A stretch of DNA of 11,591 nucleotides from Candidatus Poseidoniales archaeon. Lineage in GTDB: Archaea; Thermoplasmatota; Poseidoniia; Poseidoniales; Poseidoniaceae. Position numbers and translations under genes: made by a program. The notes beneath the pieces were generated by a model, which was not told where the DNA came from, searched no databases, and saw only the letters and a list, made by a program, of their open reading frames with translations. The first letter of the stretch is position 1, and each line of letters opens with the position of its first letter. Shown here piece by piece: positions 1-8,400 of the stretch. The DNA lies in the NCBI GenBank assembly GCA_012959845.1, contig DUCL01000223.1, positions 1-11,591 on the forward strand, written 5' to 3'.

Positions 1-1
1 C

Positions 2-208
2 AATTACTTGCATGATGTGATTACACCCCAATACCACGATAGCTGGTTAACTGATTACAAAATAAATCGTGCGAGCGGCACACTTGATACTTACACTGGT
101 TACGCCCCTTACCAACGAGCAAGCGGTGCTGATGGTTTTACAATAGAAACACAAGGCAAAATTCTCAACTTCGAAGTTGACCTACAAAGAATTGAGGTGA
201 GCCGATGA
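2..208 (+). CDS. C-terminal fragment of an unidentified protein, first gene of the pilin-like operon (5' end off the window)
   Basis: The reading frame is open from the left edge to a TGA at 206-208 and gives 68 residues, so only the C-terminus is visible. The apparent TTG start at 8 is just an internal Leu codon. The fragment is polar and rich in Tyr, Asp and Thr, has no hydrophobic segment, and ends in an alternating pattern (FTIETQGKILNFEVDLQRIE) typical of a terminal beta-strand pair. I do not recognise the family. Its stop overlaps the ATG of the next gene (ATGA), and the next gene's ribosome binding site lies inside its last codons, so the two are almost certainly translationally coupled. 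Given the pilin-like proteins that follow, a third pilin-like or secreted component of the same system is a reasonable inference, but nothing in the fragment proves it. Confidence 0.75.
   Translation, partial: NYLHDVITPQYHDSWLTDYKINRASGTLDTYTGYAPYQRASGADGFTIETQGKILNFEVDLQRIEVSR
194..200 (+). promoter_or_regulatory. Ribosome binding site GAGGTGA of the 741-aa pilin-like gene
   Basis: GAGGTGA matches seven bases of the consensus complementary to the archaeal 16S 3' end and lies four bases before the ATG at 205. It supports that ATG as the start and, being inside the preceding gene, suggests coupled translation. Confidence 0.75.
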
Positions 209-2430
209 GGTATGACTTGGTAAGAAATGAGGAAGCGGTCAGTGCAGCCGTTGCTACAGTTATGTTATTTGGTGGAGTGTTATCCATTATTGGAATGATG
301 ATGATCTCAATGATTCCTGTGATAGAAGAATTACAAGGTTCTGTGGAAAGGCATGATATGTCGGCTCAAATGACATTGATGGCAACACAAACTGCTGAAT
401 TGAGTGAGTCTGGAATGCCTGGTGATTCAACCGAAGTTGAATTAATTCCGATTGATGGAGAAATAATATGGGATAAAACTCGAGGAGGAATGTGGTATTC
501 AGCCACATGGTTTGAGGATAATTCATTGCGAATGCGAGGTGCATTCGATTTTGATGACTCAATTGAAATTCGTCATTCGGAAAGTGAAGTGAAATCAATT
601 TGTATTGATGACCTTAGGCTCGGCCCGCAAAATCCTTACATTTATTCTATACCAAGTTGGGTTGATGAAGTACTATTTTCTGCTTCACCTGGATTAGCAA
701 TTCCGTTGGGCCCCATCGATATTGACATTTATCAAAATGGTACAAAGCAAGAACTCTCGTTGGCATTGGATGAATCTCACACATTAGATTTACAAGATAT
801 TGGAGAACTGACATTGAAATCATCGCATAAATTATCGTTATTATTCTCAATGGGAGATGGTGGTGCAACAGTCGTTTCAGCAAATGACAAATCACCGGTA
901 GACAATACTGGACGTTCTTGGTCAATACCATTGCCATCTGGCCAATCGCAAATTCATGTAATCAGCGACATTGCTAACCAAGTTAGAATCTCAGGAGATA
1001 TTAGCACCACTACGAGTTACTCTCTACCAAGTGGTTCATCCAGAATTGCTGTTGCATCAACTCATACGATTGATTTGCAAACATCGGATGTAATTCATGT
1101 TTCAACAAGTGCTAATTCTCGTCTATTATTACGCACTAATATTGACGGGGGCATAGGAAGTGCTCCTTGGCCTTCTAATAATGGTGCTTTGCTTGGGCAC
1201 GAGTTTAACACTCCAGCACTAACAGGTGAATTAGCGATAACAAATCCTCAATCAGATTCAGTAACAATTACTTGGAAAGGTGGCGGTACTTCTGTACCGG
1301 GCCAATCAACGTCCTTTATTTCATGGCCACCCGCATCAATAGATGGCTCTCCAATTATTGACGCTAGTTCTGATATTTTCATTTCATGGTATGCATCAAG
1401 CAGTACAATAATGCAGCAAAATGTAAGTTCTGTCACCTTAGTTTCTGCCCATGATACTGGAGCAAGTTCAGGAAATACTTTCTACCATCATCAATCTGAA
1501 AGTAGTGTACAACATCAATTAATCTCATCGCTACAAGGAGTTCTAACCAACTTCAATGCAAGTATGAGCGCTAATCATTCCACAATACTAACAACTGATT
1601 CTCCAACGACTGCAATCACAACATCTGAGGGAACTAGCAAAATAGTTGCAGATGGTAATCCGATTAGAATCCATCATCTATCAGGGGGTAATGGACTAAT
1701 ACAAGCAATGCATGATGGAGAACAAAGATGTGTAGCAATAAATGTCCAAGCCAGTGGATGGATTACGACTTCACTACCTTGGCAATCATTCTCTGGCCGT
1801 TCAGAAGTTGATTTGGTCAATGGTTGGAAGAATGGATATCACCCTGCTAGTATGTCAATATCTGTTTTAGGTGTCGAAGGAGCAAATTCCTATTCAACGA
1901 TTGGTACTGCTTGGGCATTCCATCTCTCAAGATTGACATACGAGTTTTCCTCATCTATAATGGGGCTGGAAGTTGCATATAGCGGCGGTGCAGTCGTTAC
2001 CAACCATCCAGAGTTCAATGCATTCGTAGTGTCGCCACCATCTGATAGAGGGGGTCCTGGACCACGATTTGCTGCTACGATTCCATCTTTGCATCCATCC
2101 TCAAACAGCCTTAGTGGTGGTGGAAAAATGACCCTTGATATTGAATTAGAACATCGCCAATCACTTGCATCAACTACAGCCTATGAAGTTCGTAGAGGCT
2201 GGTCATCACCTTATGGAGAGGCGATTGCACAAGGTTCAGCAGACGGTCTAGAATCAAGTGAAGATTGGACTATTTATCCTGGTAGAATAGATCTGTTAAC
2301 CGATTATGTGGGATGGGTTCCCGACCCTAGTTACGGAACTTCTGAATCTATTTGGCACACCAATGGTGTTGCAATCCAGTTTACATTACAGATGTCGTCA
2401 TTGACTGTTGATGTTAGGGAGGAGATGTGA
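205..2430 (+). CDS. Large pilin-like surface protein (resembles haloarchaeal DUF7289 proteins)
   Basis: A 741-residue protein. Residues 1-10 are short and charged (R7, E9, E10). Residues 11-40 form one long hydrophobic helix beginning AVSAAVATVMLF, the layout of an archaeal class III (prepilin-type) signal, in which the charged leader would be removed by an archaeal prepilin peptidase and the helix would anchor or pack the subunit. The rest is Ser/Thr-rich, predicted mostly beta and extracytoplasmic. From memory of the family, two spots recall haloarchaeal DUF7289 proteins: the segment after the helix (AELSESGMPGDSTEVEL, 64-80) and the C-terminal AYSGGAVV (591-598) followed by the Ser/Gly-rich stretch near 632-641. 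At 741 aa it is far longer than an ordinary pilin, so a minor or tip subunit is more likely than a filament building block. The ATG is fixed by ATGA overlap and a good ribosome binding site. It is the middle gene of the operon. Alternative: a membrane-anchored S-layer-like protein unrelated to pili. Confidence 0.85.
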   Translation: MRYDLVRNEEAVSAAVATVMLFGGVLSIIGMMMISMIPVIEELQGSVERHDMSAQMTLMATQTAELSESGMPGDSTEVELIPIDGEIIWDKTRGGMWYSATWFEDNSLRMRGAFDFDDSIEIRHSESEVKSICIDDLRLGPQNPYIYSIPSWVDEVLFSASPGLAIPLGPIDIDIYQNGTKQELSLALDESHTLDLQDIGELTLKSSHKLSLLFSMGDGGATVVSANDKSPVDNTGRSWSIPLPSGQSQIHVISDIANQVRISGDISTTTSYSLPSGSSRIAVASTHTIDLQTSDVIHVSTSANSRLLLRTNIDGGIGSAPWPSNNGALLGHEFNTPALTGELAITNPQSDSVTITWKGGGTSVPGQSTSFISWPPASIDGSPIIDASSDIFISWYASSSTIMQQNVSSVTLVSAHDTGASSGNTFYHHQSESSVQHQLISSLQGVLTNFNASMSANHSTILTTDSPTTAITTSEGTSKIVADGNPIRIHHLSGGNGLIQAMHDGEQRCVAINVQASGWITTSLPWQSFSGRSEVDLVNGWKNGYHPASMSISVLGVEGANSYSTIGTAWAFHLSRLTYEFSSSIMGLEVAYSGGAVVTNHPEFNAFVVSPPSDRGGPGPRFAATIPSLHPSSNSLSGGGKMTLDIELEHRQSLASTTAYEVRRGWSSPYGEAIAQGSADGLESSEDWTIYPGRIDLLTDYVGWVPDPSYGTSESIWHTNGVAIQFTLQMSSLTVDVREEM
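745..1152 (+). repeat. Divergent internal protein repeat within the pilin-like gene
   Basis: Residues about 183-220 and 279-316 align around a shared SHTLDLQ/THTIDLQ core and both finish in DGG. Between them LPSGQSQIHV (243-252) is echoed by LPSGSSRIAV (274-283). This suggests duplicated beta-modules in the exported part. Similarity is weak at the residue level and may reflect simple beta-rich composition. Confidence 0.4.
2417..2424 (+). promoter_or_regulatory. Ribosome binding site GGGAGGAG of the 157-aa pilin-like gene
   Basis: A strong purine-rich Shine-Dalgarno site, five bases before the ATG at 2430 but only two before the GTG at 2427. It therefore favours the ATG, which overlaps the preceding stop as TGATG. 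Confidence 0.7.
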
Positions 2431-2903
2431 TGATAGAATTTGGATTGCGCAGAGATGAACATGCTGCAGCCACAGAATTGGGTTATGTTTTTACTTTCCT
2501 TTTGGGCGTATTATTACTTACAATGTTTTCAGTTTGGGCTTGGGATATTGAGACTGCAACTCGCAGTAGATGGAATGAAAATGCAATTGAAGCAAATATG
2601 GATGACATTGCTGCAGCTATTGAAAGAGCAGATGAAGCAAGTCGTATCGATGGGGCAAATTATGCTGAATCAGTTGAATGGAGAAATTCTGAAGCGGATG
2701 AATCAAGATTTAAATTAATTCTAACCGATGTTGAAATCTCATTGGTTGATGAAGGAGGTACACTAGATACGAGTGTACTGATTTCTGCGACGGGCAGTGG
2801 TTCTCACGAAGGAGAACTATATCTTGGAGGGGCTGCAAAAATTTGGGTAGTTCACAATAACGGAATTACTTCAATTCAACTAGATAGGCCGCAATCAATG
2901 TGA
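2430..2903 (+). CDS. Minor-pilin-like protein (resembles haloarchaeal DUF7266 proteins)
   Basis: A 157-residue protein from the ATG at 2430; the GTG one codon upstream (158 aa) is less well placed relative to the ribosome binding site. The N-terminus is basic/acidic (RRDEHAAATELG) and is followed by one hydrophobic helix at about residues 12-36 containing GYVFTFLLGVLLLTMFSVW. This recalls the haloarchaeal DUF7266 pilin-like pattern RxDxxAVSTTLxYVLG. After the helix come an amphipathic, probably helical segment with many Glu/Asp/Ala (about 40-75) and a small C-terminal beta domain (about 80-157). This is the classic pilin arrangement of N-terminal helix plus globular beta head. It overlaps its upstream neighbour by one base and ends the operon, six bases from the convergent regulator gene. 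Probable role, by inference: minor subunit of an archaeal type IV pilus-like structure assembled with the upstream protein. No motor or platform gene is visible here. Confidence 0.83.
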   Translation: MIEFGLRRDEHAAATELGYVFTFLLGVLLLTMFSVWAWDIETATRSRWNENAIEANMDDIAAAIERADEASRIDGANYAESVEWRNSEADESRFKLILTDVEISLVDEGGTLDTSVLISATGSGSHEGELYLGGAAKIWVVHNNGITSIQLDRPQSM

Positions 2904-2909
2904 TGCGGA

Positions 2910-5435
2910 TTATCGTGACATTACTGCTCGGTGAACTTGTGCTTGAACTTCTTGCATTCTTGACTTTGCACCCAGTTCTCTAAACACTGATAACGCTCTT
3001 TGAAGATATTCCATTCTTCTTTGCTTATCTGTTGCCACGCCACCTAGGCGTGATAGCAACTCACCAATTTGCATTCGTAGGTCATTTGCTTCTGCTAATA
3101 CAAGAGCCTCTCTATAATGCTCCATTGCTTCTTCAGTTCTACCTGCATCTTGCAATACTTCTCCAAGTAATGTAGTAATTTCTACCAATGAAATCAAATC
3201 GCCAGCATCCCCCATTGTATCTAATGCAGATGAATAGTGATGCAATGCGACATCGGAATCACCAACCTTTGCGTAATAACGTCCAAGAACTGCTTGTGCT
3301 CTTGCATGCAATTGCACATCGTCAATACCATCGGTCTTCTCAAATGCAGTAAGCGCATGGTCTCTTGCTCTGTCAATTTCGCCTAATTCAATAAATGCTC
3401 TTGCTAAGATCAACTGGCTTCCAAGTAATTCATGTGAATCTGATTGTGAAAGTATTTTTTCAACTTCTCCATATGCTTCTAATGCCTTCGTTTTATCATT
3501 ACGCCTTCTTAACAGATATCCCATGTTATTGTATGAGCGGGCTGCTCCTTTGGCATCATCCAATTCAATAAACTTCTCAAGGGCATCTCGGTGCATTGAT
3601 AATGCATCATCTGAATTTCCTTGCTTCAGTGCAATATCTGCTAATGCTGATAGCACTTCTGCCTCAGTAATTGTTAATCCCTCGGATTCAGCGAAAATCT
3701 TAGTCTGTTGCAGTATTTCCTCCGCTTCTATAAATCGCCCTAACAAGACCAATACTTCTCCTCTCAATTGGTACAATTTTGTTTTGATTGAAATGTTCAA
3801 ATTTTCTAGTGGGATGGATTCAATTAATCCAATAAGTTCCATGTGACCTTGACTGACTATTTCTCGACCCTGTTCCACAACTAAATCTGCGGCTTCCTCT
3901 CCACAATCACATTTAGTTAGGTGGAAAATTAATTCGATTGAAACATCAGGTGTTGGCTTTAATGAACGGTACCAATCACTGCACTTGCTATGTACATCCT
4001 TTCTAGTTTCATCATTTAATGAGCGAATTAAAAATTCACGAATTAAGTCATGCAAGTCATATGTTTCTGTATCAACATCACGAGCCAAACCCTGTTCTAC
4101 CAACGAATCTAATTCATCAGTATCCAATCCTTGGGCTGCTAGTGCTTCCAATTTTACTGGCTCTCTAAAAATTGCTAGACATGTTAGAACTTGCTTTTGC
4201 TTTGCACTTAGTTTTGAAAATATTTCAACCGATACATAGTTTTCCAACGTTTCGTGGAACGCTCCAGCACTTGCTCCACGATTAATTAATTCAAGTACCA
4301 ATGGATGACCTCTTGATAGTCCGTGGATGTGCAACCATTGTTCATCTTCAAGAGATTCAAAACTTGTCAATAAATTCCTTCCAGCCTCACTATCTAAACC
4401 ATCCAGAGGCAATACTAAACTAGCAATTCTTCCTTCTGCATCCTTGGTAGGAACAACTGGCTTGAAAGAGCGTGAAAATATTACCAGCCCGATTTCTTCT
4501 TCACTACCCAATAACGCCAATGACATTGCTTGGAAAGTCTTGTGAAGGATTGAATCTGCAATTTTATGGAAGTCATCAATAACTATCAGTGCAGCAGTTC
4601 CCTCAAGTGCATCTACCAGCAAACGAGCAGCCTCTGATGGTTTTGGAACAGGGGTTGCTGCTAGGTAATCCGCAAAGTTTGAATCTCCAATATTTGCTAA
4701 CCAATCTGCAACCGAATCAAAGAATGAACGAGAACCTTCCCAGTCTTGGCAACGATGGTACAATAGATTTCTTCGGTGCATGAATCTCTCAATCAATTTA
4801 CTAGCAATCGTAGTTTTTCCTATCCCCGCTATTCCAGGAATTAGCAAGGTTGTTGCTCTTGCATCAAGTAAATTTACCATATTATCAAGTTCTTGTTCTC
4901 TGCCGTAAAAATGTCTTAACCTTGGTAAGTCGCCGAGTGCTGTTACCAATTGCTTCTCAACATGCTTTGACAAATCTCTTTCTACCAATTCTTTTGAAAG
5001 CAATCTTGTGTCCAATATTCCATTATCATCTAGATATCGAATAAGGTCAACTGGCCTCATTGAAAAAGGCAATTCTTGGTTTGCATTACCGAGTGTTGTT
5101 GTGACGGTATTTCCACCTTCTAGTATTGCTCTAAAGGAAAAGTGCCGCAACCTCTTCCATGTATCATCCGCCATATTCATTCCCGGATCGGTGAGGAAGT
5201 ATGCTTTACGCTTTCGAGAAACCCCTTTGACGTGTGCTTGTCGCTCAACTAATAATCCTTGATCTTTGAGTCCAGCAATTGCCCGTGGAACATTTGAGCG
5301 CGCTATTGAAACCGCATTTGCGATCCCCATTTGCGAAAGAGCAAAAGGAACTTCTACACTGCCTTTGTAATCAGAATAGTCAAGCAAATGCAGTAGAATT
5401 CTTTCTTGAACTCCGGGCTTTTGATTTGTTGCCAT
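2910..5435 (-). CDS. STAND-type ATPase regulator: winged helix + NB-ARC-like ATPase + TPR repeats
   Basis: An 841-residue cytosolic protein with no membrane segment. Residues 1-85 form a winged helix-turn-helix ending in basic RKRKAYFLT (74-82), typical of euryarchaeal regulators. A STAND/NB-ARC ATPase follows: FYGREQEL at 176-183, Walker A GIAGIGKTT at 201-209, Walker B ALIVIDDF at 282-289, a sensor-like IFSRS at 319-323, and the GHP element at 376-378 in GLSRGHPL. A second winged helix spans about 410-470 and contains LHDLIREFL (461-469). The C-terminus (about 545-840) is a run of TPRs, for example those starting near 591, 631, 711 and 751. In this family ligand or partner binding to the TPRs typically permits ATP-driven oligomerisation, and the DNA-binding domain then controls transcription. 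The ATG at 5435 has GGAGAG five bases upstream; a longer form from TTG 5480 is less likely. It lies 63 bp downstream of the large exported-protein gene, with no convincing promoter between. Whether it controls that gene is unknown. Confidence 0.9.
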   Translation of the reverse strand: MATNQKPGVQERILLHLLDYSDYKGSVEVPFALSQMGIANAVSIARSNVPRAIAGLKDQGLLVERQAHVKGVSRKRKAYFLTDPGMNMADDTWKRLRHFSFRAILEGGNTVTTTLGNANQELPFSMRPVDLIRYLDDNGILDTRLLSKELVERDLSKHVEKQLVTALGDLPRLRHFYGREQELDNMVNLLDARATTLLIPGIAGIGKTTIASKLIERFMHRRNLLYHRCQDWEGSRSFFDSVADWLANIGDSNFADYLAATPVPKPSEAARLLVDALEGTAALIVIDDFHKIADSILHKTFQAMSLALLGSEEEIGLVIFSRSFKPVVPTKDAEGRIASLVLPLDGLDSEAGRNLLTSFESLEDEQWLHIHGLSRGHPLVLELINRGASAGAFHETLENYVSVEIFSKLSAKQKQVLTCLAIFREPVKLEALAAQGLDTDELDSLVEQGLARDVDTETYDLHDLIREFLIRSLNDETRKDVHSKCSDWYRSLKPTPDVSIELIFHLTKCDCGEEAADLVVEQGREIVSQGHMELIGLIESIPLENLNISIKTKLYQLRGEVLVLLGRFIEAEEILQQTKIFAESEGLTITEAEVLSALADIALKQGNSDDALSMHRDALEKFIELDDAKGAARSYNNMGYLLRRRNDKTKALEAYGEVEKILSQSDSHELLGSQLILARAFIELGEIDRARDHALTAFEKTDGIDDVQLHARAQAVLGRYYAKVGDSDVALHHYSSALDTMGDAGDLISLVEITTLLGEVLQDAGRTEEAMEHYREALVLAEANDLRMQIGELLSRLGGVATDKQRRMEYLQRALSVFRELGAKSRMQEVQAQVHRAVMSR

Positions 5436-5440
5436 ATTAT

Positions 5441-5446
5441 CTCTCC
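5441..5446 (-). promoter_or_regulatory. Ribosome binding site GGAGAG of the STAND regulator
   Basis: On the minus strand GGAGAG lies five bases before the ATG at 5435. This decides the start: the TTG at 5480, which would add 15 residues, has no comparable site. Confidence 0.7.
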
Positions 5447-5498
5447 AGTTGCAAAGACTTTCAATAGTTTCGGTTATCAAAGTCAGTCAAACTTCAAC

Positions 5499-8400
5499 TT
5501 ACTGTTGAAAATTTGGGTCTGCCACCCATTGATTTGTTTCTGCATCCCACAACCATCCTGGGTGCTGAGAAACCTCAGGTGTTGCGGCTTGCTGAACTGG
5601 TTCGGGTACTACTGCTGCTACTGGAATTTCAGGAGTTAGTTTTGCCTTACCCCAAGCATATGTGTCTTCTTCAACTTCAGCAGTTTGATCAACTGCTACT
5701 TCATCTTCATCCAAGTCTTCAAATTCAATAAAGAAAAATGCTCCCGCTGCTAATATTGCTATTATTGCTATTACTGCCAATACTACCTTCAAAATTCCAC
5801 TTGAGGAACCAGAATCACTTGCAACACTCAGTGACCATGATTGATCTGCTGAAGTTCCAGGGTCTTGGAAAATTTGTCCGTCCATTTTGAAGATGACATT
5901 TCTTGAACCTTCGGTGTTTAATTGACTTGTGGAAATATCCATTGACCAAGTTCCATCCGATAGAACTCTTGTTGAGTTCAATCTCACACCACCTTGTTGA
6001 ATTAGTGCTTGAACTGTACTTCCCGGCAATCCTTGTCCTCTAAATTGAGCCGGTTGCTCAAATGAAATATCACCTGAGTCAACTCTTTCCACTGAGAATG
6101 AAACAGACTTCACGACGATATTCACTTTGTGTGAATAGATAACTGAGTCGTGAATATCTCTCGCTTCAAATATGACACCTACTAAGGACCATTCTGAAAC
6201 TGTACTATCAGAACGAGTGGCGGGGTTGTAAGTTGCAACTCCTTGAGAACTAATGGTGAGTAGCCAACCGTAATCATCATCATCCAAATTAGATACATCA
6301 TCATAGATATCAAATGCTAATGCTTCAGCTGTGCTTCCGATACCATCTGGATCACTAAAGAACTCTGTTAAATCAATAACTGCACCAGAACCACATCTAT
6401 CAATCGAAGATGATTGCGCGTCGCAGAAGATTGTTACTGTACTTGCCCATCCTGTGTCATTGAATGTAGGTGGTATGTTGTTGAGGTCGGTTGGATTGTC
6501 AATAACGATACGATTTCTTACCTCTTGTGAATAATCCTCACCATCATATGCACGAACAACCAGTTCATACTGTTGGTCATGAATTAAATCTGAAGTATCC
6601 CATACTGTAGACCATGCACCGTTCGGAGCGAAATTGGTTACAGGATTCGGTCCACTATTCAGTACAAATCCACTGGCCAAGTCAAATATTTCTATTTCCA
6701 CTCTTGTTACCTGTCCATCGTTATCTCTTGCCACACCTTGGATGACAGTGTCTTCTGATGCTCTAATTGAATCCATGTCCAGAGGTTCACTAATTTGAAC
6801 AATTGGCGGTTGGTTGTCATTATTTATTTGCAATGTTCTTGTTTCGGTAGAACAAGTGCCTACTATGTCAATACAGAAATCACTGTCACTTGCCCAAATC
6901 ACAAATGTATATTGGCCAGTTGGCAATTCATCGAAGTGCCATTCATAGGACCATGCAGTAGAACCTGCTACATCGAAATGGGAACGATAAGGTTCTCCTT
7001 GTGAATTTTCTGGCCCGGTAATGTCAAACCAAATTCCCTTGATATCACTACCCCATGTTCCTGAATATGGATCTGATGCGGTACCAGAGAAGATTACTCT
7101 ACCTGAATCATGGCTTGTTCCATCATTCGGAGTGTCAACTAATATTGTTGGAGCGACAAGATTTAACTTGAATTTTCTAACTTCAACTGGCGAATAATCG
7201 AGTCCATCATATGAACGGACACGGAAAGTGACATCACCTTCACCTTCTGGATGGGCAGATAAATCCCATGTGAAAGACCATGTTTGGAATGGATGATTTG
7301 AAAGTGTAATCTCACCATTTGACTGAGAGGTATCTACTGCTGAATACCAATCGATAGAGCCTGGTGGTTGAATTTCAACCTTCTTTACCAGACCAAATTG
7401 CGCTTCATAGGCAATAATATCATTTGCATATGGGGCTCCTTGTCCATCCCATGCAGAACCTGTAATTACTGCAGTTGTTGCGAATGAGAAACCATCGTTT
7501 TGCTCTACTGTAACACTAGGTTTGATGTTGACCAAATTAATTACGTCGTCAATTGGTCCTGAAAGAACATAACTGAGATCCTTTGTACCCTTTCCGAACT
7601 TGAATGCACTTACACTGTAGAACGGCATTTCACGATTGCCATTTTCGCAATTGGAGGTGTCAGAAATATCCAAAGCAAGGTCTTTGGAATCAACAAATGT
7701 GTCTCCATCATTATCATATCCATCGGCACATGAGTTTTCATCAACGTAAAGTGGTTGTCCTGTTTCATTTGTTTCACCAGGAATGATAACATTGGTCTCG
7801 CCTACTTGGTGATTCCAATTTCGGTCTAATAGGAAATCACTAGGAAGTGAAACTTGTTGGGTAAATCCGAATGAATCTGTTTCAAGAGTGTATAATGGTA
7901 AACCATTTGCATCGCTGATGACAACTGTCGCTCCTGCAACATTGCTATTCTTTGCCTTTACTTGGTATCTGACAAGTTCACCTTCCCTAACTTGTGCACC
8001 CCAAGCTGAATTTTGTGCTTGAGTGTGTACTTTGGAAGAGTCAAAATTTTGTAAATCTGCGTAGGAAAATACTGTGGAGTTCTCAACTACTTCTAATGCA
8101 AGTGGCATAAAGCGAGGAGGTAAGACCTTGGTTTGAGGAACTTGAAGACATTCATCTTGAACCCATGGGCATTCTGCACCTAACCAGCGAATATTTACAG
8201 GATATAATTCACCTGCAGTTGGATCTGGAATGAACTCAGATTGAACTGTTACTCTTGATTCTGTAACATTGTAAATTTGTGAAGCATTTGTCCATGTGTT
8301 TCCGGAGAAATATCCAATGCTTCCAAACTTATTACCATAATTATCATCGTAGTGCGAGATGTTGGCAGCAAAGCCACCTGCGGTATCTGCAACATTGCGT

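Noticed and set aside
287..937. Antisense frames (103 and 96 residues) opposite the pilin-like gene
   Set aside because: They are shadows of the coding strand, with His/Phe/Leu-rich composition, no domain pattern, and an operon partner structure that supports the plus strand.
2440..2718. 92-residue plus-strand frame overlapping the 157-aa pilin-like gene
   Set aside because: Gln/Leu/Met-rich out-of-frame reading of the same DNA. The other frame has the strong ribosome binding site and the pilin layout.
5436..5480. TTG start at 5480 for the STAND regulator
   Set aside because: The ATG at 5435 has GGAGAG at ideal spacing, while the TTG has none, and the added 15 residues do not belong to the winged helix.
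5493..5509. Hairpin TTCAAC/GTTGAA around the stop of the large surface-protein gene
   Set aside because: A 6-bp AT-rich stem with no T-run after it on the minus strand; too weak to call a terminator.
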